Assembly: GCA_963753185.1 (NCBI GenBank)
Contig: CAVWBO010000007.1
Span: 2,636,353 to 2,700,352, forward strand
Reading direction: 5' to 3'
Origin: SZUA-442 sp963753185
Lineage (GTDB): Bacteria; Actinomycetota; Acidimicrobiia; Spongiisociales; UBA5794
Length of the DNA: 64,000 bases
Below are positions 51,405-59,522 of this stretch, in pieces (the stretch's first letter is position 1; each line of letters starts with the position of its first letter). The notes below the pieces were generated by a model. It was not told the DNA's origin, did no database searches, and saw only the letters and a list, made by a program, of their open reading frames with translations. Position numbers and translations under genes: made by a program.

Positions 51405-52375
51405 ACGACCTCGGATTCCTCGCCCCGATTCGCCTCGGCATGCTTGCCATACCGGCAGCGCTCGCGATCGCCTATGCCATCGTGCACATGCGGCGACGAC
51501 GATACGCCGTGCGGTTCACCACCCTCGACCTCCTCGACGAGGTCGCACCTGACCGGTCCGGGTGGCGCAGACACCTCACCGCGGCATTCCTCCTCGTCGC
51601 CGTCGTCACGGCGACTCTTGCCTTCGCGCGACCCGTCGTCGCAGGGGAGGTCCAGCAGGCACAGCAGATCGTGATCCTCGCCATCGACACGTCCTTGTCG
51701 ATGCAGGCTGACGACGTCGCGCCCTCGCGGGCGACGGCGGCCAGGGAGGCCGCTGGCACCTTCCTCGACACCGTTCCCGACGGAGTCGCCGTCGGTGTCG
51801 TCGCGTTCGACGGCAGGGCGAAGCTCCTCATCTCGCCGACGACCCGCCTCGACGCCGTTCGCCGCATCATCGAGCGAGAACCCTCCCTCGGCGAGGGGAC
51901 GGCAATTGGAGAGGCCGTCTTTCTCGGCCTCGACGCGATCGACGACGCCATCGTCCGTGCCGACAACGACGAAACCGATGCCAAGCCAGTGGGAACGATC
52001 GTGCTGCTGTCCGACGGTGACACCACGTCCGGCCGCCCGAACGACGAGGCTGCTTCCGAGGCACGGGACCGCAACGTCACCGTGCACACCATCGCGTTCG
52101 GTACCGACAGCGGGACGATCCCCGACGGCATGGGCGGCAGCATCCCCGTGCCAGTCAACCGCCAGGCGCTCGAGCAGCTCGCCTATCAGACCGACGGCCG
52201 GGCTCTCACCGCAGTCAGTGCCGAGGAGCTGAGCCAGGTCTACGAGGACCTGGGTCGCAGCGTCCAGGTCGAGGTCGTGCGTGAGGAGGTCACCGACTGG
52301 TTTGCAGGAGCGGCGCTCCTCGTGCTCACCCTGGCCGGGGCGGCCTCGCTGATGTGGAGCGGCCGCCTCCCCTGA
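51401..52375 (+). CDS. BatA-like VWA membrane protein
   Basis: 324 residues. Two N-terminal helices (about 9-29 and 60-80) are followed by a von Willebrand A domain with a complete MIDAS start, DTSLS (96-100), a TXXD-like loop and LLSDGDTTSG. A C-terminal membrane helix (about 300-318) completes the usual BatA topology. The domain faces outward and binds metal and partner proteins. It is the last gene of the protease-MoxR-DUF58-VWA operon, which in other bacteria is linked to envelope stress or oxygen tolerance. Confidence 0.93.
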   Translation: MNDLGFLAPIRLGMLAIPAALAIAYAIVHMRRRRYAVRFTTLDLLDEVAPDRSGWRRHLTAAFLLVAVVTATLAFARPVVAGEVQQAQQIVILAIDTSLSMQADDVAPSRATAAREAAGTFLDTVPDGVAVGVVAFDGRAKLLISPTTRLDAVRRIIEREPSLGEGTAIGEAVFLGLDAIDDAIVRADNDETDAKPVGTIVLLSDGDTTSGRPNDEAASEARDRNVTVHTIAFGTDSGTIPDGMGGSIPVPVNRQALEQLAYQTDGRALTAVSAEELSQVYEDLGRSVQVEVVREEVTDWFAGAALLVLTLAGAASLMWSGRLP

Positions 52376-52400
52376 CGATCAACCATCGCCATCAGCGACG

Positions 52401-52697
52401 CTATCGCACCGTGAATGTCTCATGCGCTGATGGCGACCCATCCCAGCGAGCCACCGCGATCAGGCCCACGGCGGCGACGAGGGCGAGGAAGCCCGGTGCC
52501 AGCAACGGACTCCCGCCGAACAGCGCGTCCCAGAGGAGGCTGGCCGTCGAAGCTGCAGGTCCATCCGTGCCGGCGTCGGTGAGGTTGCCCGCGTAGTGAA
52601 CCCCCATACCGATCAGCGCGATCACGGCCTCGGCCGCAGCACGCCTCCCACCGGATCTCCCCAATCCCTCGCGATCAGCCGTCGATCCTGTGCGCAT
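52401..52697 (-). CDS. Small membrane protein, third gene of the lipid cluster
   Basis: 98 residues with helices near 22-36 and 68-86 (AAAEAVIALIGMGVHYAGNL and FLALVAAVGLIAVARW). There is no family match. The ATG lies inside the 3' end of the patatin gene (23-base overlap), so translation follows that gene. It converges with the VWA gene, leaving 25 bases between the stops. Confidence 0.65.
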   Translation of the reverse strand: MRTGSTADREGLGRSGGRRAAAEAVIALIGMGVHYAGNLTDAGTDGPAASTASLLWDALFGGSPLLAPGFLALVAAVGLIAVARWDGSPSAHETFTVR

Positions 52698-53514
52698 CGA
52701 GATATGCGGACGCGGCCGAGTGGGCGGCAGCAATCTGTGTGCCAGCGTCACCGAGGTCCCCGTAGCGGAGCTTCGACGCATCGTTGTATCGACCCCTCGG
52801 TGCGCCCGTCGGGAGAACGTGCACCGTGACGTCACCGGGGACGTTCGCGAGGTCGGTGGTGAATCTGTGGCGGCGGGCGATCTCGAACGCGACCACCCCG
52901 ACGTCCCACGCCCTCGTCGGGACCTCGAGCTCGTCGTCGATATGGCCAACGTGGAGGATGTAGACGTTGGTCGCTCCCTTCTCGAGCGCCCGTGACAGCG
53001 GGATGGAGTTCACCACGCCGCCGTCGATGTGGTGTCTGCCATCGATCACCACAGGAGGAAGGAGCCCCGGAACGGCCGACGACGCCAGAAGGGCGTCGAT
53101 CAGCGGGCCGGTCGTGAACCAGTGTTCGGTCGAGTCCTCGATCCGTGCCGCAACACATTCGAAGGGAACCGCCAGATCCTCGATCGACGTCACTGAAAGG
53201 CGCTGGGTGAGCCATGCCCTCAGGTGGTCGTTGGCATGAAGGTACGTGCGCTGTTGAACGGCGGCCTTCGTTCGATCCCACAGGTTGCCGGGGAACAGAT
53301 CCCGGAACTCGAGGCTCCGCCAGTCCTCCTCGAGAGCGTTGACGCCTGGCACGTCAGGCGACGCTGCGTAGAGGGCGCCATTGATCGCCCCGATCGACGT
53401 TCCGACAACGAGATCCGGCACGATGCCTCGTTCCGTGAGGGCTCGCAGCATGCCCACCTCGTATGCACCCCGGTGGCCGCCACCACCGAGCACGAACGCC
53501 GTGACCGCATTCAC
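52675..53514 (-). CDS. Patatin-like phospholipase
   Basis: 279 residues. Oxyanion glycine cluster GGGGHRG (10-16), nucleophile elbow GTSIG (Ser40), and catalytic Asp164 in DGG, which make up the Ser-Asp dyad of patatins. It hydrolyses lipid acyl esters. There is no signal peptide, so it is cytosolic or membrane-peripheral. The GTG start has GAGGA 7 bases upstream and overlaps the stop of the acyltransferase gene (GTGA). An acyltransferase and a lipase made together suggest phospholipid remodelling. Confidence 0.92.
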   Translation of the reverse strand: MNAVTAFVLGGGGHRGAYEVGMLRALTERGIVPDLVVGTSIGAINGALYAASPDVPGVNALEEDWRSLEFRDLFPGNLWDRTKAAVQQRTYLHANDHLRAWLTQRLSVTSIEDLAVPFECVAARIEDSTEHWFTTGPLIDALLASSAVPGLLPPVVIDGRHHIDGGVVNSIPLSRALEKGATNVYILHVGHIDDELEVPTRAWDVGVVAFEIARRHRFTTDLANVPGDVTVHVLPTGAPRGRYNDASKLRYGDLGDAGTQIAAAHSAASAYLDAHRIDG

Positions 53515-54530
53515 GCGGAGTCCTCGATCGTTGCCGTCATCCGATGCTCTCCAATCCACGCATCCACCGCAGACCATTGCTCGTTGAGCCATGCGATGCG
53601 CTCGGGGACGGAGCCGGGCACGCGATCCGTCGGTACGTGCCAGTACGTCACTCGTACCTCACGGCCGAACGGGATGCCACGCCATATCACCCCGGGCGTG
53701 ATGAGATCCTCCGTCCCGGTGTGAGCGACGAACACGATCGATGCTTGCGGCGACTGCTCCATCGCAGCGAGGGGTCCCGACGGGTGCGGTGGCAACACGT
53801 TGGTGAGGCTCCTCGCATACGCGGCCTCCTCGAGCAATCCTCTCTCGTCGAGGCTCTCGACGATGTGCCGGTGTCTTCGTGGTGTGAAGTTTCCCCCCTC
53901 GGGGAACAGGACGAACGCGTCTCTGTCGGCAAGGTCAGACGACGCATCACGCACAGCGTCGAGGGCAACCTCCCTGCTCTTGGGGTGCGGGCGGATGAAC
54001 CGCATCGGAAGCCTGTGCCCGAGAACGTCGAACAGCGGGGAGAACTCGAGTTCCTTCTTCCCGACGATCCTCGGGTAGCGATCGAAGTGGTCGAGGAGGA
54101 CGCTGGCGATGAAGACGGAATCGCCGGGACCGGCGTGGCGACTGAACACGATCACAGGACCGTCGATCGTGGGCAGCTCGGGGAGGACGATGTGGAGACC
54201 GAGTGTGGCCTGAATCTCTCGTGACATGAGGGAGAGCCACCACGACAGGAGGCGATAGTTCGCGCTGACGAATCTGGGCGTGCGCATTCGACGACCGAAG
54301 CGGGACAGTATCCAGATCCCAAGGGCCCAGGTGATGCCGATCACCTCCGCCGCCATGAACATCACGTAGAGGCGGGTCATGCGAATGAACTTCCATACCC
54401 CGGGAGTGACCAGATCCGCTACGAACCCGACCGCGAACAGGAGCGGGCTGACAAGGACCGATATGAGGGCAAGGAGGAAGATGACGGGGTCGATCAAGAC
54501 CCTACGCACGCCGATCGGCGGAATCCACAT
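53511..54530 (-). CDS. PlsC-like acyltransferase
   Basis: 339 residues. Two N-terminal membrane helices (about 14-38 and 56-76) precede an acyltransferase domain with the HX4D motif HAGPGD (132-137), the FPEGG motif (209-213) and GPLAAM further on. It resembles 1-acylglycerol-3-phosphate acyltransferases, although the Gly in place of Thr in FPEG[ST] is unusual. It is first in a three-gene lipid operon with the patatin. Confidence 0.88.
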   Translation of the reverse strand: MWIPPIGVRRVLIDPVIFLLALISVLVSPLLFAVGFVADLVTPGVWKFIRMTRLYVMFMAAEVIGITWALGIWILSRFGRRMRTPRFVSANYRLLSWWLSLMSREIQATLGLHIVLPELPTIDGPVIVFSRHAGPGDSVFIASVLLDHFDRYPRIVGKKELEFSPLFDVLGHRLPMRFIRPHPKSREVALDAVRDASSDLADRDAFVLFPEGGNFTPRRHRHIVESLDERGLLEEAAYARSLTNVLPPHPSGPLAAMEQSPQASIVFVAHTGTEDLITPGVIWRGIPFGREVRVTYWHVPTDRVPGSVPERIAWLNEQWSAVDAWIGEHRMTATIEDSA

Positions 54531-54597
54531 GGATCGGGTTCACCCTTCCTCGCTAGGCGTCCCAGAAGTGCGAAACCCTAGCGTCGCAGGGGAACCG

Positions 54598-55809
54598 TCA
54601 TCGGTCTGTGGCCGCCGAGAGCCGCTCTGTGAGGAGCCGGTGGTCTGCGTCGTTCATGGGGCACTCGAGCGCACGACGAAGGCACATCGCGGACGCCTCC
54701 CGATCCCCCGACCGGGCCGAGAGCTCGGCACGCGTCGACCAGTACAGGTGCCAGGACTCGACGGCAGGATCCCCATCGAGTCCGTCGAGGAGGGCAAGGC
54801 CCTCTTCGGGACCGCTGTCGTATGCCACCGCCACGGCCCGGTTGACGCGCACGACGACCGACGGGTTCGTGGCCTCGAGCCGGGCGTAGAGCTCGGCGAT
54901 CCGGGACCAGTCGGTCAATCCGAACGAAGGGGCAGAGCTGTGCTCGAGGGCGATCGCCGCCTGGATGCGGTACCAGCCGTCGCCATCTGGCCCCGGTGCG
55001 ACCGCGAGGATGGCTCGGGCCTCCGCGATGGCGCCGGCATCCCAGGAGGCCCGATCCTGGTCGGCGAGCAGCACGAGTTCGCCGCTGCCGTCGAGTCGCG
55101 ACGCCCGCCGTGACCAGGTCGCCAGCATGAGGGCGAGAAGGGCACGAACCTCCGGTTCATCCGGCATGAGGGCATCGAGTGTCCTCGTGAGGCGGATCGC
55201 CTCCTCGCCGAGTTCGATTCGTCCGTCGGCTGCGCCCTCGTACGCCGAGTACCCGGCGGTGAACGTGAGGTACAGCACATGGAGCACCGCGGTCAGTCGG
55301 TCGGGGAGCTCTGCATCGCCCGGGATGCGGTATGGGATGTTCGCGACACGGATCTTTCGCTTCGCCCTGGAGATGCGCTGTGCGACGGTCGGCTCAGGTT
55401 CGAGAAGTGCTCGGGCGATCTCCCGGGTCGAGAGCTGCGAGATGGTCCGCAGGGTGAGGGCAATGCGGCCATCGGGCGAGAGCGCGGGGTGGCAGCAGGT
55501 GAACAAGAGGCGGAGCGGGTCGGACGACTCGGCGTCGTCTGCGGGCATCGTGAGCAGGCGCATCGCCTCGGTCTCCTTGTCCTTTCGCTTCGCCTCGCGT
55601 CGAAGGTGGTCCAGCGCACGGTTGCGTGCGACCCGATTGAGCCACGCTCCGGGATTGTCAGGGATACCGGTGCGTTGCCACTGTTCGAGTGCGACGATCG
55701 ATGCCTCCTGGACGGCGTCCTCAGCGAGTCCGAAGTCGCCGGTGAGTCGGATGAGGGTGGCCACGACGCGGCCACCCTCGATCCGTACGGCTGCCTCGAG
55801 TGGCGTCAC
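54598..55809 (-). CDS. ECF42-type sigma factor with C-terminal helical repeat domain
   Basis: 403 residues. Sigma-2 (LIRLTGDFGLAEDAVQEASIVALEQW, then NPGAWLNRVARNRALDHLRRE) and sigma-4 (LRTISQLSTREIARALLEPEPTVAQRISRAKRKIR) are followed by a 200-residue TPR-like extension. This is the ECF42 group, which carries this extension instead of an anti-sigma partner. The GTG overlaps the stop of the DGPF gene (GTGA), the classical ECF42 neighbour. Confidence 0.93.
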   Translation of the reverse strand: MTPLEAAVRIEGGRVVATLIRLTGDFGLAEDAVQEASIVALEQWQRTGIPDNPGAWLNRVARNRALDHLRREAKRKDKETEAMRLLTMPADDAESSDPLRLLFTCCHPALSPDGRIALTLRTISQLSTREIARALLEPEPTVAQRISRAKRKIRVANIPYRIPGDAELPDRLTAVLHVLYLTFTAGYSAYEGAADGRIELGEEAIRLTRTLDALMPDEPEVRALLALMLATWSRRASRLDGSGELVLLADQDRASWDAGAIAEARAILAVAPGPDGDGWYRIQAAIALEHSSAPSFGLTDWSRIAELYARLEATNPSVVVRVNRAVAVAYDSGPEEGLALLDGLDGDPAVESWHLYWSTRAELSARSGDREASAMCLRRALECPMNDADHRLLTERLSAATDR

Positions 55810-56171
55810 GCCTCGGAGAAGTCGATGACCGGCCTCACCTCGACCTTGCCGTGCCATGCGCCGGGGATCTGCGCGGCCCACGACACCGCCTCGTCGAGAT
55901 CGGCGCACTCGAGCAGGTAGAACCCACCGAGCACGTCCTTGGTCTCGGCGAACGGGCCGTCGGTGGTGATGACCTGCCCACCCTTGCCTTCGACCCGCAC
56001 CGTCGTCGCGGTCGCCGTGTCCTCGAGGGCCTCACCGCCGACGACAACGCCGGCCGCGCCAGCCTTGGCACCGAACTCGTTGTACTCCTCCATCACCTCG
56101 GCCCAGACTTCGGGGCCGCCCTGGCCCTCGTCCTCGGCGGGTCCATAGATGAGTGCTGCATACTTTGGCAT
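55806..56171 (-). CDS. DGPF (YCII-like) domain protein
   Basis: 121 residues: MPKYAALIYG at the start, VITTDGPFAETKDVLGGFYLLE with the DGPF signature, and a final DLDEAVSWAAQIP helix. It has the YCII-related fold (ferredoxin-like). These proteins accompany ECF42 sigma factors and may influence them; the mechanism is unsettled. AGGAGG is 6 bases before the ATG. Confidence 0.93.
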   Translation of the reverse strand: MPKYAALIYGPAEDEGQGGPEVWAEVMEEYNEFGAKAGAAGVVVGGEALEDTATATTVRVEGKGGQVITTDGPFAETKDVLGGFYLLECADLDEAVSWAAQIPGAWHGKVEVRPVIDFSEA

Positions 56172-56323
56172 CCTGCACCTCCTGTTCGTCGGATACCTTC
56201 GTGGATACGACGAACGAGTGCCACCGATTTCGACAGCGGATCGGAAGAAATCTTCACCCGCTCCGAGAACGCGAAAACAGCACCTCGTCGGACACCGGCC
56301 CGTGACGTAGGCGGCTGAGCGCC

Positions 56324-56710
56324 TCAGCGACCTTCGAGCGGCGTCAGCTTCCATCGGGCGTATGCGAGGTACCCCATGATTGCTGCGACGACGACATTGG
56401 TCACGATGTTCTGCACCTCGCCACGGGTGGCGTGGTAGATGAACGCACCGACCATGACGATCGCCAGCCCGAGCGCCGCATAGACCGTCAGCTCGGGCCT
56501 GATCTTCGTCAGGCCGGGGAGGATGAGGCCGAGTCCGCCGAGGATCTCTGCCGTTCCCGACACGATGTGGAGCGTGTCACTCAGCTCATACATCCACTCC
56601 ATGGCAGCGGGAAGCCCGTCGGGAACGACGAAGTGCATGATGCCGATGGCGATGAAGTAGATACCGAAGATGATCTGGATGGCCCACAGGAACCCGTTGG
56701 ATTTGAACAT
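56324..56710 (-). CDS. DoxX-family membrane protein
   Basis: 128 residues, four helices (about 8-27, 46-66, 74-94 and 103-121), with MHFVVPDGLP and a GTAEILGGLGLILPG segment typical of DoxX/DoxD-like proteins. The family includes subunits of oxidoreductase complexes, but most members are uncharacterised. It lies just downstream of the ECF-zinc finger gene on the same strand (9-base gap), so it is likely part of its regulon or operon. Confidence 0.88.
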   Translation of the reverse strand: MFKSNGFLWAIQIIFGIYFIAIGIMHFVVPDGLPAAMEWMYELSDTLHIVSGTAEILGGLGLILPGLTKIRPELTVYAALGLAIVMVGAFIYHATRGEVQNIVTNVVVAAIMGYLAYARWKLTPLEGR

Positions 56711-56719
56711 GGGTCGACC

Positions 56720-57517
56720 CTAGTCGATCGTCCGGGACCGATTGACGTCGGACGCCGTCGGCGGCGTACCGGAGAGACGGGAGCGGATGGCTGCTTCGAG
56801 GTGGGGAGGAACCACGGCGTCATCGTCACGGAGTGTGGAGAGCCGATCGCTGGCATCAACGAGGGCTGCGTAGAGCGGCGGACAGGTGGGGCACACTCCG
56901 AGGTGGGCCTCCACCAGCGTCGCCGTCTCGGTGTCGAGGTTGCCATTGAGGTACTCGGACACGTGGATGCGGGCGTCCCAGCATCGCATGGGCACTCCTT
57001 CGAGATGTCGTCGGCGTTCGTGGCCTTCGGCGAGGGCGGTGACGAGGGCCATCCGGCCCCTCCGCAGGCGCTGCTTGGCAGCGGGGACCCCGATGTCGTG
57101 GACTTCGGCGATCTCACGCACCTTCCAGCCCTCGACATCGTGAAGCGTCACAGCGGACCGATAGATGAATGGGATCCGGAGGAGGGCATCGAGGAGCTCA
57201 TCCCTGGTCTGGGACCGCAGCGCCGTTGCCTCAGGGTCAACGGTGTACTCGTCGGACATCCACGCCTCCTCCACCTCCTCCACCACGAGTTCGCGAGCAT
57301 CCCGCCTCACCCTGTCGATGGCGAGGTTGTGCAGGATCCGCCTCAGCCACGCCCCCAAGGGCGAGTCGCCTCGGTATTGGTCGGATCGCTCGATCGCCCG
57401 CACGAAGGTGTCCTGCACCAGATCGGCGGACAAGACAGGGTCTCGTGTGATCGAAAGGGCGAACCGATACAGGCCGGCGCCATGGTCGGCGAGGTCATCG
57501 GTGAACGGAGCGCTCAC
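56720..57517 (-). CDS. ECF sigma factor fused to a zinc anti-sigma domain
   Basis: 265 residues in one frame. Sigma-2 (about 10-75: LYRFALSITRDPVLSADLVQDTFVRA, then AWLRRILHNLAIDRVRR), sigma-4 (about 108-160: IPFIYRSAVTLHDVEGWKVREIAEVHDIGVPAAKQRLRRGRMAL), then a ZAS zinc anti-sigma domain with C179, H205, C209 and C212 (HLGVCPTC). In most systems these are two genes. The fusion could make an intrinsically gated, redox-sensing sigma factor; a thioredoxin gene overlaps it (GTGA). The GTG at 57517 is preferred; ATG 57547 is the alternative. Confidence 0.88.
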   Translation of the reverse strand: MSAPFTDDLADHGAGLYRFALSITRDPVLSADLVQDTFVRAIERSDQYRGDSPLGAWLRRILHNLAIDRVRRDARELVVEEVEEAWMSDEYTVDPEATALRSQTRDELLDALLRIPFIYRSAVTLHDVEGWKVREIAEVHDIGVPAAKQRLRRGRMALVTALAEGHERRRHLEGVPMRCWDARIHVSEYLNGNLDTETATLVEAHLGVCPTCPPLYAALVDASDRLSTLRDDDAVVPPHLEAAIRSRLSGTPPTASDVNRSRTID

Positions 57518-57975
57518 CTCCTTCGGAGCCACGTGAAGCCTCCCCATCCAAGCACGATGGCACCGATCCCGACGAGAGGCCAAGCGGGGCCGGCGAGGGC
57601 ACCGACGAACACCACTCCGATGCCGGCGATCATGCGGAACACGGCATCGTGCCTACCGAGGCGCGGCGGCGCGGCCCCATCCGCGACGGCGGTGAAGAGC
57701 CCATCGAGTTCCGACGACGTGAGCCGCCCGACGGTCCGGAGGACCTCCTCACCGTTTCGGAACCCGACGAGGGTCGGTGTTCCCCTCACACCGAGCTCGG
57801 CGGCGGTCCCGGGATCTGCTGACGCGTCGATCTGGATGAAGTCGACGGTCCCGGCGTGCCGGGCGGCGACCGCCTGGAGGCTCGGTTCCATCGCCGCACA
57901 CGCAGGGCACTTCGGTGTGCGGAACTCGACGACCGTGGGGGCGGTCGTGATCGGGATGCGGGCGGTCTGGGACAT
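57514..57975 (-). CDS. Thioredoxin-like protein with membrane helices
   Basis: 153 residues. Thioredoxin fold with the active site CPAC (C23-C26, in FRTPKCPACAAMEPSLQ), the cis-Pro region GVRGTPTLVGFRNGE, then two C-terminal hydrophobic helices (about 112-145). The non-WCGPC site suggests a specialised oxidoreductase. It is directly upstream of, and coupled to, the sigma-ZAS fusion, whose Cys pair is a plausible redox partner. Confidence 0.9.
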   Translation of the reverse strand: MSQTARIPITTAPTVVEFRTPKCPACAAMEPSLQAVAARHAGTVDFIQIDASADPGTAAELGVRGTPTLVGFRNGEEVLRTVGRLTSSELDGLFTAVADGAAPPRLGRHDAVFRMIAGIGVVFVGALAGPAWPLVGIGAIVLGWGGFTWLRRR

Positions 57976-58050
57976 CGGTCTCGATCCTATCCGGGACGCG
58001 TTCCGGGGTGGCTGGCGGGAGTCACCAGCCACCCTCGGCGTACGCGTGCG

Positions 58051-58275
58051 TCAGGAGGTGGTGACGCTGTGGTCTTCGCTGGTCCTGAAACGGAAGATCG
58101 CGTAGAGGGGGCAGAACCCGATGAGTCCCGTGACCACGAGGATGAGACCCACGACCCCGACGCCGATCCCGAGAGCGCCCTCGACCACGCCACCGAACCC
58201 GACGTACAGCATGGCGATGCCGAGGACCACACGCACGATCCGATCCCACGGTGCTTCATTGATGAACTTGTTCAT
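58051..58275 (-). CDS. DUF2892 (YgaP-like) small membrane protein
   Basis: 74 residues: NEAPWDRIVRVVLGIAMLYVGF, then a second helix (GVGVVGLILVVTGLIGFCPLY) and IFRFRTSED. This is the DUF2892 two-helix unit, found alone or at the end of YgaP-type rhodanese proteins. AAGGAG lies 6 bases before the ATG. The function is not known, though its setting next to thioredoxin suggests thiol or sulfur metabolism. Confidence 0.88.
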   Translation of the reverse strand: MNKFINEAPWDRIVRVVLGIAMLYVGFGGVVEGALGIGVGVVGLILVVTGLIGFCPLYAIFRFRTSEDHSVTTS

Positions 58276-58393
58276 GGCCACTCCTTCGCAGTGTCCTGGT
58301 CGTTCTGTCATGTCAATGACGATCGACAGCTCGGTTTGGATACCGGGTTTGTTGGGAGATCGGAGGATCGGCCCTCGCGGTAGTGTGCCGCCC

Positions 58394-59062
58394 ATGGGAT
58401 TGCGGCTCGTGGTTGCGGAAGACAGCGTGCTGATGCGCGAGGGCATCACATCGGTACTGGCCCTGCACGACGATCTCGAACTCGTGGCAACATGCGCCGA
58501 TTTCGACGAACTGATCGGTGCCGTCGCCGCCCACACCCCCGACGTTGTGCTCACCGACATCCGCATGCCCCCGACCCAAACCGACGAGGGCATAAGGGCC
58601 GCCAATGCCTTCAGGGCCGCCTACCCCGACATGGGTGTCGTGGTGTTGAGCCAGTACGTCGAGCCCGACTATGCAATGCGCCTCTTCGAGGAGGGCTCGA
58701 ATCGAAGGGCCTACCTGTTGAAGGAACGCATCGGCGATCCGGACGAACTCGCCTCAGCCATCCGCAGGGTGCATGAAGGCGGCTCGGTGATCGACCCGAA
58801 GGTCGTCGAGGTCCTCATCGCCGCCCGCACGAAGGAGAAGCCGACGGTCATCGATCGGCTGACCGATCGTGAGACCGAAGTGCTGTCCCACATGGCCCAG
58901 GGCGAGAGCAACTCTGCGATCGGTGACGCCCTGTTCATCTCGCCGCGATCCGTGGAGAAGCACATCAACGCGATCTTCACGAAACTCGATCTCGGACAGG
59001 AAGCCGACAGCAACCGGAGGGTCCGGGCCGTGCTGGTCTACCTGTCGGAGTCCCACGGCTAG
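58394..59062 (+). CDS. NarL/FixJ-type response regulator
   Basis: 222 residues. Receiver domain with ED pair (9-10), acceptor D55 (VVLTDIRMPP) and Lys in LLKERI. LuxR-type HTH (about 155-215: RLTDRETEVLSHMAQGESNSAIGDALFISPRSVEKHINAIFTKLDL). It is the likely DNA-binding output for the HisKA_3-type kinases encoded on the opposite strand to the right. Confidence 0.93.
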   Translation: MGLRLVVAEDSVLMREGITSVLALHDDLELVATCADFDELIGAVAAHTPDVVLTDIRMPPTQTDEGIRAANAFRAAYPDMGVVVLSQYVEPDYAMRLFEEGSNRRAYLLKERIGDPDELASAIRRVHEGGSVIDPKVVEVLIAARTKEKPTVIDRLTDRETEVLSHMAQGESNSAIGDALFISPRSVEKHINAIFTKLDLGQEADSNRRVRAVLVYLSESHG

Positions 59063-59079
59063 GTGGTGATAGCACCACC
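59062..59079 (+). terminator. Hairpin after the NarL-type regulator
   Basis: GGTGGTG, ATAG loop, CACCACC directly after the stop codon (its last base is the first base of the stem). No T-run is seen. Confidence 0.4.
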
Positions 59080-59135
59080 ATCGAACCGATGGCAACACGC
59101 TGGCATCCTGACCCGCTCCGGTGCATGATTGTGAT

Positions 59136-59522
59136 GTGGACGCCCCTGACACCAACGTGCGCGTGCTGATCGTTGACGATCAGCTGCCGTTCCGCGAGGC
59201 CTCCCGAATGGTCGTCGAGATGACCGATGGGTTCGAGGTCGTCGGCGAAGCCGAGAACGGCCAGCGGGCGATCGAACTCGTCGGTGAGCTCCGTCCGGAC
59301 CTCGTGCTCATGGATGTCCAGATGCCTGGCATCGATGGTATCGAGACGACCCGAAGGATCAGTGCAATCCCCGACCCACCCGCGATCGTCGTCATGTCGA
59401 CGCACGAGTCTGGCGACTACGTCGGCATGGCATTAGCTGCCGGTGCCGTCGGCTTCGTCCCGAAGTCACAGTTCAGCTTCGACACCCTTGCGGAGATGTG
59501 GGAGATCGCACGGTCCCGCTAG
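59136..59522 (+). CDS. Stand-alone receiver domain (CheY-like, NarL-related)
   Basis: 128 residues containing only a receiver domain: DD pair (14-15), acceptor D60 (LVLMDVQMPG), Thr in MSTHE and Lys in VPKSQ. There is no DNA-binding domain, so it may act as a phosphate sink or an adaptor. Start GTG 59136; GTG 59121 is possible. Its TAG stop and the stop of the convergent kinase gene share the palindrome CTAG (59519-59522). Confidence 0.88.
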   Translation: MDAPDTNVRVLIVDDQLPFREASRMVVEMTDGFEVVGEAENGQRAIELVGELRPDLVLMDVQMPGIDGIETTRRISAIPDPPAIVVMSTHESGDYVGMALAAGAVGFVPKSQFSFDTLAEMWEIARSR

